Source of the DNA: Lachnospiraceae bacterium UBA1760
Lineage (GTDB): Bacteria; Bacillota; Clostridia; Lachnospirales; Lachnospiraceae
NCBI GenBank assembly: GCA_002314775.1
Contig: DCHE01000014.1
Coordinates: 51,808-115,807, forward strand
Direction: 5' to 3'
DNA: 64,000 nucleotides
Every line of letters begins with the position of its first letter. Position 1 is the stretch's first letter. Positions 9,272 through 16,572 of this stretch are shown here, piece after piece. The position numbers were made by a program, and so were the translations under genes. The notes under the pieces were generated by a model. The model made no database searches. It saw nothing but the letters and a program-made list of their open reading frames with translations, and was not told where the DNA came from.

Positions 9272-9284
9272 CAACGTACGTTCG
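9272..9284 (+). promoter_or_regulatory. LexA/DinR-like box
   Basis: CAACGTACGTTCG differs by one base from the Gram-positive LexA half-site pair GAAC-N4-GTTC and contains the palindrome AACGTACGTT. It is followed at once by a possible -35 (TTGCAA, 9287-9292) and a weak -10 (TAAGAT, 9308-9313), a natural position for repression of the HIRAN gene. Confidence 0.4.
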
Positions 9285-9327
9285 ATTGCAAGTCCTTATT
9301 TATGTCATAAGATTATGAGAAACTTAT

Positions 9328-9388
9328 ATCAAGATAAAGAAATCAAGATAAAGAAAACAAAGATAAAGAAACAAGTTGTAGTCAAGTT
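9328..9388 (+). repeat. Short imperfect tandem repeats in the HIRAN leader
   Basis: Units of the type ATCAAGATAAAGAA occur two to three times, followed by two copies of CAAGTTGTAGT. They lie between the putative promoter and the HIRAN ribosome binding site and look like slippage-generated leader sequence. Confidence 0.6.
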
Positions 9389-9443
9389 GTAGTAAGGAAG
9401 AAAAGAAGTTATAGGAAGACACAGGGATACAAGGAGGAATGCT

Positions 9444-9749
9444 ATGAGTAAAGTGTATATTACAATAACTGGACTTAACCACTACTACGGCAGTGATTTT
9501 ATAAAAGAGGGCTTGAAAGTCAAACTCGTGAAAGAACCTGAAAATGCATACGACAAGGAAGCCATTATGGTAATGGTCGAAGGGCTGGGCAAGGTTGGAT
9601 ATGTTGCCAACAGTGTTCATACTGTGCTTGGGGAGAGCATAAGCGCCGGAAGGCTGTATGACCGTATTGGTAAGAAAGCGAATGCAAAGGTAGTGACGGA
9701 TCTGGGGAGAGGGGTCTTATGTACAATAGATAAGAAATCGCTGAAGTAA
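9444..9749 (+). CDS. HIRAN-domain protein
   Basis: A 101-residue stand-alone protein matching the HIRAN fold: ITGLNHYYGSDF at the start, then LVKEPENAYDKEAIMV and KVGYVANSVHTVLG. HIRAN domains occur in HLTF/Rad5-type helicases, where they bind 3' DNA ends at stalled forks. Free-standing bacterial versions are of uncertain function but are presumed to bind DNA. The ATG has a strong AAGGAGG site. The LexA-like box about 160 bp upstream would fit damage-inducible expression; this is inference. A terminator follows at once, so the gene is probably monocistronic or the last of its transcript. Confidence 0.75.
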   Translation: MSKVYITITGLNHYYGSDFIKEGLKVKLVKEPENAYDKEAIMVMVEGLGKVGYVANSVHTVLGESISAGRLYDRIGKKANAKVVTDLGRGVLCTIDKKSLK

Positions 9750-9789
9750 AAAATGATAAATGTGAGAAAGTGTAGGGGTTAAGTTTAAA

Positions 9790-9832
9790 GAAGCCAGATC
9801 TAAGGGGAGACGGATCCGGCTTCTCTTTTTTT
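9790..9832 (+). terminator. Rho-independent terminator after the HIRAN gene
   Basis: GAAGCC-A-GATC pairs with GATC-C-GGCTTC around an 11-base loop and is followed by seven T residues. Confidence 0.85.
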
Positions 9833-9876
9833 ATGATTATAGCTACTGATGTAAAAAACGTCTAAAAAGTCTATCA

Positions 9877-9935
9877 AATCTAAAAATTTTCAAGGGAACG
9901 AAAAATATTCAATAATTTCAATCTAAAAATTTTCA
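9877..9935 (+). promoter_or_regulatory. Direct repeat upstream of mglB, candidate activator site
   Basis: The 16-mer AATCTAAAAATTTTCA is present twice without mismatch (9877-9892 and 9920-9935), 43 bp apart, about four helical turns. The AraC-type regulator encoded downstream (14899-16503) belongs to a class that binds direct repeats. Shorter CATCAAA repeats (9983 and 10002) lie nearer the promoter. The rest of the gene-free stretch 9750-10107 is AT-rich and holds only the terminator and the promoter. Confidence 0.35.
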
Positions 9936-10041
9936 TATAACCCAAAAAAAATATAGAAAACATACATAATACACAAAAATTTCATCAAATTTTCAATGAA
10001 TCATCAAAAAAAATTCTATTCAATGAGGTGTGCTGTAAACC

Positions 10042-10047
10042 TATAAT
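10042..10047 (+). promoter_or_regulatory. Probable mglB -10 element
   Basis: A perfect TATAAT lies 60 bp before the mglB start. The best-placed -35 (TTCAAT, 10019-10024) is poor, as expected for a promoter that needs an activator. Confidence 0.45.
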
Positions 10048-10107
10048 GAACGTAGTCAATGAGACAGAAACACACACTTTATTTTAATAATAGGAGGAAA
10101 AAAGTAA

Positions 10108-11364
10108 ATGAAGAAAAGAAGATTATTAGCTGTATTAACAGCAACAGCAATGGCAGCTTCATTAGTAGGCTGTGGAAGTGGAAGCTCAGGATCAAGCAGT
10201 AGTGTAGCAAATAAGGATAAGCCACTTTGCTGGTTCAACCGTCAGCCATCAAACAGCTCAACAGGAGAGCTTGACACAGCAGCACTTAACTTCAACAAGG
10301 ATACATACTATGTTGGATTCGATGCTAATCAGGGTGCAGAGCTTCAGGGCCAGATGGTACTTGATTACATCAAGGCAAATGCTGCAACAATCGACCGTAA
10401 CGGTGATGGAGTAATCGGATACGTACTTGCAATTGGTGATATCGGACACAACGATTCAATCGCAAGAACAAGAGGTGTTCGTTCAGCTCTTGGAACTGGT
10501 GTAGACAATGGAGGAGCAATCGTTTCAGATCCAGCAGGTACAAACACAGATGGTTCTTCTGCAGTAGTTAAGGATTCAACAATCGAGATTGATGGTAAGA
10601 CATTTACAATCCGTGAGCTTGCTTCACAGGAGATGAAGAACTCAGCTGGTGCAACATGGGATGCAGCTACAGCTGGTAACGCAATCGGAACCTGGTCAGC
10701 ATCATTTGGTGATCAGATTGACGTAGTAGTTTCTAACAATGATGGTATGGGAATGTCAATGTTCAACGCTTGGGCTAAGGAGCAGAAGGTTGTAACATTT
10801 GGATACGATGCTAACAGCGACGCTGTTGCAGCTATCGCAGAGGGCTACGGTGGAACAATTTCACAGCATGCTGATGTTCAGGCATACCTTACACTCAGAG
10901 TTGTTCGTAACGCGCTTGATGGCGTTGATGTAAACACAGGTATCAGCGTTGCAGATGCAGCTGGTAACAAGCTTGATGAGGGTGTTGACTACAGATACGA
11001 TGCAGCTTCAAGATCATTCTACGCATTAAATATTGCAGTAACAAAAGATAACTACACAGAGTTCACAGATGCAACAAAGCCTTACTCAAAGGTTGCTAAC
11101 AAGCTTGATGCATCAAATAGCCCAGAGAAGAAGGTATGGCTTGACATTTACAACGCTTCAGATAACTTCTTAAGTGCAACATACCAGCCACTTCTTCAGA
11201 ACTATGATGACCTTCTTAACTTAAAGGTTGAGTACATCGGTGGTGATGGACAGACAGAGTCTAACATTACAAACAGACTTGGTAACCCAGGCGAGTACGA
11301 TGCATTCTGTATCAACATGGTTAAGACAGATAACGCAGCATCATACACATCAATTCTTCAGTAA
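10108..11364 (+). CDS. mglB: Galactose/glucose-binding lipoprotein of an Mgl-type ABC transporter, circularly permuted
   Basis: A 418-residue lipoprotein (lipobox SLVGC, Cys22) belonging to the E. coli MglB family but in permuted order. Mature residues from about 38 (LCWFNRQPS) to about 325 align with MglB from its FFNKEPS strand to its end. Residues 343-418 (from VWLDIYNASDNFLSATYQ) align with the first 80 residues of MglB. By-eye matches to E. coli sugar contacts: D352=D14, F354=F16, N44=N91, H114=H152, D116=D154, R120=R158, W196=W183, N211=N211, D234=D236. The EF-hand-like calcium loop is D96-R-N-G-D-G. An in-frame TAA directly precedes the ATG, and AGGAGG lies upstream, so no N-terminal part has been missed. 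Codon use looks optimised for high expression. Confidence 0.88.
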   Translation: MKKRRLLAVLTATAMAASLVGCGSGSSGSSSSVANKDKPLCWFNRQPSNSSTGELDTAALNFNKDTYYVGFDANQGAELQGQMVLDYIKANAATIDRNGDGVIGYVLAIGDIGHNDSIARTRGVRSALGTGVDNGGAIVSDPAGTNTDGSSAVVKDSTIEIDGKTFTIRELASQEMKNSAGATWDAATAGNAIGTWSASFGDQIDVVVSNNDGMGMSMFNAWAKEQKVVTFGYDANSDAVAAIAEGYGGTISQHADVQAYLTLRVVRNALDGVDVNTGISVADAAGNKLDEGVDYRYDAASRSFYALNIAVTKDNYTEFTDATKPYSKVANKLDASNSPEKKVWLDIYNASDNFLSATYQPLLQNYDDLLNLKVEYIGGDGQTESNITNRLGNPGEYDAFCINMVKTDNAASYTSILQ

Positions 11365-11390
11365 TTAAGTATCATTAAATAAACCCAACT

Positions 11391-11424
11391 AAAGGGGTGT
11401 CAGGCATCTCCCTGATGCCCCTTT
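11391..11424 (+). other. Intercistronic hairpin between mglB and mglA
   Basis: AAAGGGGTGTCAGG pairs with CCTGATGCCCCTTT (two G-U pairs) around a six-base loop, with no T run after it. Such hairpins often stabilise the abundant binding-protein mRNA or cause partial termination, giving more MglB than MglA/MglC. Confidence 0.65.
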
Positions 11425-11510
11425 AAATATGTGAATCAGAGTTACATATTGGGGAAGAGCAAAAGAAGACTATAAAATGTAGACTATAACATGTATAAGG
11501 GAGTAGGAAT

Positions 11511-13019
11511 ATGGCAGATGATAAGAAAGATTACATCTTGTCGATTAAGGGCATGAGTAAATCATTCGGCCGTAATAAGGTTCTTAAGGGCATCAATATG
11601 GATGTTAAAAGAGGATCAATCATGGGTCTTATGGGTGAAAATGGTGCCGGAAAATCGACAATGATGAAGTGTTTATTCGGAACCTATCAGAAGGACGAAG
11701 GAACAATAGTATTAGATGGTAAGGAAGTAAACTTCTCTGGTCCAAAGGATGCTCTTGAAAATGGTGTAGCCATGGTACATCAGGAGTTAAACCAGTGTCT
11801 CGAGAGAAGTGTAGTAGATAATCTTTTCCTCGGCAGATATCCAAAGAATTCATTTGGAGTAGTAGATGAGGGAAGAATGAAAAAAGAGGCTTCAGACCTG
11901 TTCAGAAAGCTTGGAATTACAGTAAATCTGACACAGCCTATGAAGCGTATGTCTGTTTCGCAGAGACAGATGTGTGAAATCGCAAAGGCTATTTCATATA
12001 ATTCAAAGGTAATCGTACTTGACGAGCCTACATCATCACTTACAGCCCCAGAGGTTGCAAAGCTTTTCAAGATGATGAGACAGCTTAGAGATCAGGGTAT
12101 CAGCTTAGTATATATCTCACATAAGATGGATGAGATCTTCGATATCTGTGATCAGATTTCAGTACTTCGAGACGGTGCCTTGGTAATGACAAAGGATTCA
12201 AAGGACACAGACATGAATGAGCTTATCTCAGCCATGGTTGGTCGTTCACTTGATAATAGATTCCCACCAGTTGATAATCAGCCAGGAGAGACAATTCTTC
12301 AGGTAAATGGATTATCAACAAAATATGCTCCAAAGCTTCAGAATATCTCCTTCGATGTTAAGAAGGGAGAAATCTTCGGACTTTACGGACTGGTTGGAGC
12401 GGGACGTACCGAGCTTCTCGAGACTATATTTGGAATGAGAACAAGAGCAGCTGGTAACGTAATTTACAGAGGAAAGATGATGAACTTCGACTCTCCAAAG
12501 GATGCGATGGATCACGGCTTTGCTCTTATCACTGAGGAGCGTAAGGCAAATGGACTTTTCCTTAAGGCAGACCTCACATTTAACACAACAATAGCTAACA
12601 TGAAGCAGTATAGATCAGGAATTGCACTTTCAAATGACCAGATGGTTCGTGCAACCTCAGAGGAAATCAGAATCATGCACACCAAGTGTATGGGACCTGA
12701 TGATTTGATTTCCAGCCTTTCAGGTGGTAATCAGCAGAAGGTAATATTTGGTAGATGGCTTGAACGTTCACCAAGTATTTTCATGATGGATGACCCAACA
12801 AGAGGTATCGACGTTGGTGCAAAATATGAGATTTACGAACTGATAATCAAGATGGCCAAGGAAGGAAATACAATCATAGTTGTATCCTCCGAGATGCCAG
12901 AGATTCTTGGTATCACTAACCGTATCGGTGTAATGTCAAATGGACACTTAGCCGGAATAGTTAATACTAAGGAGACAAATCAGGAAGAGTTACTTAGATT
13001 AAGTGCAATGTACTTGTAA
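11511..13019 (+). CDS. mglA: Sugar ABC transporter ATPase, MglA type
   Basis: A 502-residue double ATPase of the MglA/RbsA/XylG family that powers monosaccharide import from the cytoplasmic side. The first half has Walker A GENGAGKST, the signature-like MSVSQRQMCEIAKA and Walker B VIVLDEPTSSL. The second half has GLVGAGRTELLE in place of a perfect Walker A, the signature SLSGGNQQKV and FMMDDPTRGIDVGAK. This asymmetry is normal for the family. The start ATG follows a GGGAGTAGGAAT site. It lies 147 bp after mglB, separated by a hairpin, and 20 bp before the mglC start. Confidence 0.95.
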   Translation: MADDKKDYILSIKGMSKSFGRNKVLKGINMDVKRGSIMGLMGENGAGKSTMMKCLFGTYQKDEGTIVLDGKEVNFSGPKDALENGVAMVHQELNQCLERSVVDNLFLGRYPKNSFGVVDEGRMKKEASDLFRKLGITVNLTQPMKRMSVSQRQMCEIAKAISYNSKVIVLDEPTSSLTAPEVAKLFKMMRQLRDQGISLVYISHKMDEIFDICDQISVLRDGALVMTKDSKDTDMNELISAMVGRSLDNRFPPVDNQPGETILQVNGLSTKYAPKLQNISFDVKKGEIFGLYGLVGAGRTELLETIFGMRTRAAGNVIYRGKMMNFDSPKDAMDHGFALITEERKANGLFLKADLTFNTTIANMKQYRSGIALSNDQMVRATSEEIRIMHTKCMGPDDLISSLSGGNQQKVIFGRWLERSPSIFMMDDPTRGIDVGAKYEIYELIIKMAKEGNTIIVVSSEMPEILGITNRIGVMSNGHLAGIVNTKETNQEELLRLSAMYL

Positions 13020-13038
13020 GGATATGGAGGATAAAAAT

Positions 13039-14688
13039 ATGGCAGATAATAACATTTTATCGGCTGAGGCTGAGGCAAAACTCTTAAAGCCGATTGACGA
13101 TTATGTAGGAAAAATCCAGTCAGAGATCGATAAGCTTCGTGTTGACGGTACTGACAAGGTTACTTCACTGAAGAACCATATAGCAATAACAAAGGAAGAT
13201 AAGATTCACACAAAGGAAGAGCGTGCGAAGATTATCGCTAAGGATAGCGCTGAGCTTGAGAAGGCAAAGGCTGTTGAGGCAGCTAACAAGGATAAGGTAA
13301 ATAAGCTTATCGCCGATGCAGAAAGCTATCTTAAGGAGAATTATGACAGCAAGTATTATCAGAAGGTTGTTGAGGCCTGTGCTGCAGAAAAGGCAGCTGA
13401 GAATGCAAGCTACGAGAAGATTAAGGCTACCTTGAAGACAGAGCATGAGAAGAATCTTGCACAGCTTACAGACCCTGAAGAAATCAAGGACGAGAAGTTC
13501 GTATATAAGAACAGACTCTTCGATGCAGAGATGGTTCATGAATCAAAGCTCCAGGCAATCAAGGACAGAAAGCATGATGCATACTCACACAAGTATCATC
13601 TCATTGATCTCCTTAGAATGTCAAAGTATACATTTATGGAGAAGAGAGCACAGAGCTGGGAGAACTACAAGTACACCTTCAATACCTCACAGTTCCTCTA
13701 CAAAAATGGACTTTATATCGTAATTATTATGATATTCATAGCTCTCTGTATCATTACCCCTATTGTAAAGGGAACACAGTTACTCACAGTACCTAATATT
13801 TTAAATATTCTCCAGCAGGCTTCACCTCGTATGTTCCTTGCACTCGGTGTTGCAGGTCTTATCCTCTTGACAGGTACTGACCTTTCTGTAGGACGTATGG
13901 TTGGTATGGGTATGGTAACCGCAACCATTATCATGCACAACGGTGTTAATACTGGTGGTGTATTTGGTCACATTTTCGACTTTACAAGCATGTCACCATT
14001 TGCAAAGGCTATCCTTGCACTTGTTGTATGTATTATCCTTACAACATTATTTGCATCAATCGCTGGATTCTTCATGGCGAAGTTTAAGATGCATCCATTC
14101 ATTTCAACAATGGCTAACATGCTTATCATCTTTGGTCTTGTAACATACGCAACAAAGGGTGTTTCATTCGGTGCTATCGATGCAGCAATTCCTAAGATGT
14201 TTATTCCTAAGATCGGTGACTTCCCAACAATTATTCTTTGGGCAGTAGTTGCAATCATCGTTGTTTGGTTCATCTGGAACAAGACAACCTTTGGTAAGAA
14301 CTTATATGCTGTAGGTGGAAATCCAGAAGCAGCAGCAGTATCAGGTATTTCAGTATTCAAGGTAACACTTTGTGCATTCATTTTAGCAGGTATCCTTTAC
14401 GGCTTTGGTTCTTGGCTTGAGTGTAACAGAATGGTAGGTTCTGGTTCAGCAGCTTATGGACAGGGCTGGGATATGGACGCAATCGCTGCCTGCGTAGTAG
14501 GTGGTGTATCATTCACAGGTGGTATTGGTAAGATTTCAGGTGTTGTAACTGGTGTACTTATCTTCACATCTCTTACATACTCTCTTACAATTCTTGGTAT
14601 TGATACAAACCTTCAGTTTATCTTCGAGGGTATTATCATCCTCGCAGCTGTAACACTTGACTGTCTCAAGTACGTACAGAAGAAGTAA
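13039..14688 (+). CDS. mglC: Sugar ABC transporter permease MglC with a long coiled-coil N-terminal extension
   Basis: A 549-residue protein. The C-terminal part (about residue 220 onward) is a normal MglC/RbsC permease: about ten transmembrane helices, LILLTGTDLSVGRM, the coupling region NPEAAAVSGISV, and GGIGKISGVVTGVL near the end. MglC is normally about 330-340 residues. Here about 215 extra N-terminal residues are hydrophilic and rich in Lys, Glu and Ala (for example KDSAELEKAKAVEAANKDK). They have no signal peptide, so should form a cytoplasmic coiled coil. GGAGG precedes the ATG at 13039; the open frame back to 13003 only overlaps mglA. The extension may contact MglA or a regulator; its role is unknown. 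Confidence 0.92.
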   Translation: MADNNILSAEAEAKLLKPIDDYVGKIQSEIDKLRVDGTDKVTSLKNHIAITKEDKIHTKEERAKIIAKDSAELEKAKAVEAANKDKVNKLIADAESYLKENYDSKYYQKVVEACAAEKAAENASYEKIKATLKTEHEKNLAQLTDPEEIKDEKFVYKNRLFDAEMVHESKLQAIKDRKHDAYSHKYHLIDLLRMSKYTFMEKRAQSWENYKYTFNTSQFLYKNGLYIVIIMIFIALCIITPIVKGTQLLTVPNILNILQQASPRMFLALGVAGLILLTGTDLSVGRMVGMGMVTATIIMHNGVNTGGVFGHIFDFTSMSPFAKAILALVVCIILTTLFASIAGFFMAKFKMHPFISTMANMLIIFGLVTYATKGVSFGAIDAAIPKMFIPKIGDFPTIILWAVVAIIVVWFIWNKTTFGKNLYAVGGNPEAAAVSGISVFKVTLCAFILAGILYGFGSWLECNRMVGSGSAAYGQGWDMDAIAACVVGGVSFTGGIGKISGVVTGVLIFTSLTYSLTILGIDTNLQFIFEGIIILAAVTLDCLKYVQKK

Positions 14689-14710
14689 TTATAACAAAGA
14701 AACATTTTCA

Positions 14711-14763
14711 AAACTCAGGCCAAATTCCTAACTCCCAAACCCAAGGACCCATGGCCTGAGTTT
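14711..14763 (+). terminator. Terminator of the mgl operon
   Basis: A perfect 11-bp stem, AAACTCAGGCC with GGCCTGAGTTT, closes a 31-base loop and is followed by CTTTG. It separates mglBAC from the two-component genes. Confidence 0.7.
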
Positions 14764-14842
14764 CTTTGTTCAAAGATAATAAATGATAAAAAAAGATATT
14801 AATAGTATTCAGATTTTAGTATAATAAATGATAGAGTGAATA

Positions 14843-14890
14843 ATAGATAGAATTATAGATAGAATTACAGATAGAATTACAGATAGAAGG
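14843..14890 (+). repeat. Four 12-bp tandem repeats running into the ribosome binding site
   Basis: Units ATAGATAGAATT (twice), ACAGATAGAATT and ACAGATAGAAGG stand head to tail. The last unit provides the first bases of the AAGGAGG site of the next gene. Confidence 0.85.
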
Positions 14891-14898
14891 AGGCGTTT

Positions 14899-16503
14899 AT
14901 TACGGAAAAGTATAAGGTGCTTCTGGTTGACGATGAATCAGAGGTTATAGATGCAATTGAAAGAAAGATAAACTGGTCAGAGCTCGGCTTTGAGGTAATA
15001 GGCGAGGCATATAACGGGGTGAAGGCGCTTGAGCTTGCCGAGAAAAGGCAGCCGGATGTTGTTATCACTGATATTAAGATGCCATATATGAACGGCCTGG
15101 AGCTGTCCAAGAAACTAAATAATGATTTTCCCAATATTCATATAATAATATTTACAGGCTTTGATGAGTTTGAGTATGCCAAGGAGGCAGTTCACCTTGA
15201 GATTGAGGAGTATATGCTTAAGCCGATTAATTCAGGAGAGCTTTCAGACTGCCTGAGAAGACTCAAGGATACCCTTGATAAGGAGAGAGATGAGAAGCTC
15301 AATATCAAAAAGCTAGAGTCTTATTTCAATGACTCACTCCCTATGCTTCAGATGAATTTCTTTGTTTCACTTATTGAGGGCAGAATTAAGGAGGCTGAGG
15401 TTAGTAAGTATATCAGTGACTATAAGATTGGCTTAAAGGGACCATTTTACTGTCTGGCAATATTCCACACCTCGGAGCACCATGTGCCAGAGGGAATGAA
15501 TTCACTGCTCCTTGCAATGTCAGTCCAGAGAGAGATAAAGGACAGAGTAAAAGATAAGTGGTCAGGTGAAACCTTCAATTATCTTGGTAATACTGTAGTA
15601 ATCTTCGAGCTCGAAAAGGAGGAGGATATCACTCCACTTACTGACGACCTGGATAGATTCTGCAGATGGGCTCAAAGAGTAATGGGAGCAGTGGTTACAG
15701 TTGGAGTAGGAAAGTGCTTCAAAAATATTGTTGAGGCAAATGCTTCCTACGAGGGAGCAAGAGAAGCAGTATCCTACAGAGTCCTTTTTGGAACTACAAG
15801 AGCAATCAATATTGTTGAGATTGCACCAAATGAGCAGGAAAGTGCTGCAACAGCTGACGAGATGGGAATTCATGAGCTCTTTAAGACAATACGACTTGGT
15901 CAGAGAGAGGAAGTAATTGAGGCAGTAAACAGTGAGATTGACAAGATAAGAAGGAATGCCAAAACAGTAAATCAGTACAAGCTTGCAATTATGGAGATAA
16001 TTGGTGCATTTTACAGATTCTGTGCTAATAATGTCCTGGATTTCAATGATTACAAGGGTGATATTGATAATCCCTACGAGATTGTACCGCAGATGGATGA
16101 GGATACACTAAGAACATGGATGACAGATATCGCCACTAAGCTCAGTGAAAATGTTAAAAATACCAGAAACACAACCTCAAAGAGGATGATTATGGATGCC
16201 CAAAACATTGTTAAGGAGAGATATCAGGACCCTGATCTTTCTCTTGACATTGTATGTTCACTGCTTGGAGTGTCGAACTCATATTTCTCATCCATTTTCA
16301 AGAAGGAAGTGGGAAAATCCTTTGTCACATATCTCACTGATTACAGAATGGAAAATGCAGCAAGATTAATAATTGAGACAAATGAAAAGAGCTATGAGAT
16401 AGCCAGCAAGGTTGGGTATCTTGATGCAAACTATTTCAGCTATGTGTTTAAGAAAACCTACGGAGTATCTCCGTCAAAGTTTAGAAATGATAATACTGAC
16501 TAA
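14899..16503 (+). CDS. Response regulator with AraC-type DNA-binding domain (YesN-like)
   Basis: About 534 residues. The N-terminal receiver domain has VLLVDDESEV and the phosphoacceptor in VVITDIKMPYMNG. A long middle region follows, and two AraC-type helix-turn-helices close the protein (LDIVCSLLGVSNSYFSSIFK and IASKVGYLDANYFSYVFKK). No ATG is available: the frame opens after a TAG at 14884. The AAGGAGG at 14887-14893 best serves an ATT at 14899 or an ACG at 14902; the first standard alternative, GTG at 14917, is 23 bases from it and would cut the first beta strand. The partner kinase follows. Likely target: the mgl operon upstream. Confidence 0.88.
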   Translation: MTEKYKVLLVDDESEVIDAIERKINWSELGFEVIGEAYNGVKALELAEKRQPDVVITDIKMPYMNGLELSKKLNNDFPNIHIIIFTGFDEFEYAKEAVHLEIEEYMLKPINSGELSDCLRRLKDTLDKERDEKLNIKKLESYFNDSLPMLQMNFFVSLIEGRIKEAEVSKYISDYKIGLKGPFYCLAIFHTSEHHVPEGMNSLLLAMSVQREIKDRVKDKWSGETFNYLGNTVVIFELEKEEDITPLTDDLDRFCRWAQRVMGAVVTVGVGKCFKNIVEANASYEGAREAVSYRVLFGTTRAINIVEIAPNEQESAATADEMGIHELFKTIRLGQREEVIEAVNSEIDKIRRNAKTVNQYKLAIMEIIGAFYRFCANNVLDFNDYKGDIDNPYEIVPQMDEDTLRTWMTDIATKLSENVKNTRNTTSKRMIMDAQNIVKERYQDPDLSLDIVCSLLGVSNSYFSSIFKKEVGKSFVTYLTDYRMENAARLIIETNEKSYEIASKVGYLDANYFSYVFKKTYGVSPSKFRNDNTD

Positions 16504-16572
16504 GAGTGAAAAAGCTTCAGACTGTTAGCGGATATATCGATTGCTATTTGAATACCATTTGAAGGGAAAAGT

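Noticed and set aside
10108..11364. MglB gene truncated at its 5' end with a foreign C-terminal domain
   Set aside because: The C-terminal 76 residues match the missing N-terminal segment itself, including the D and F sugar contacts, so permutation explains it better.
14843..14890. CRISPR-like array
   Set aside because: The 12-bp units are directly adjacent without spacers; these are simple tandem repeats. The same holds for 9328-9388 and 19428-19468.
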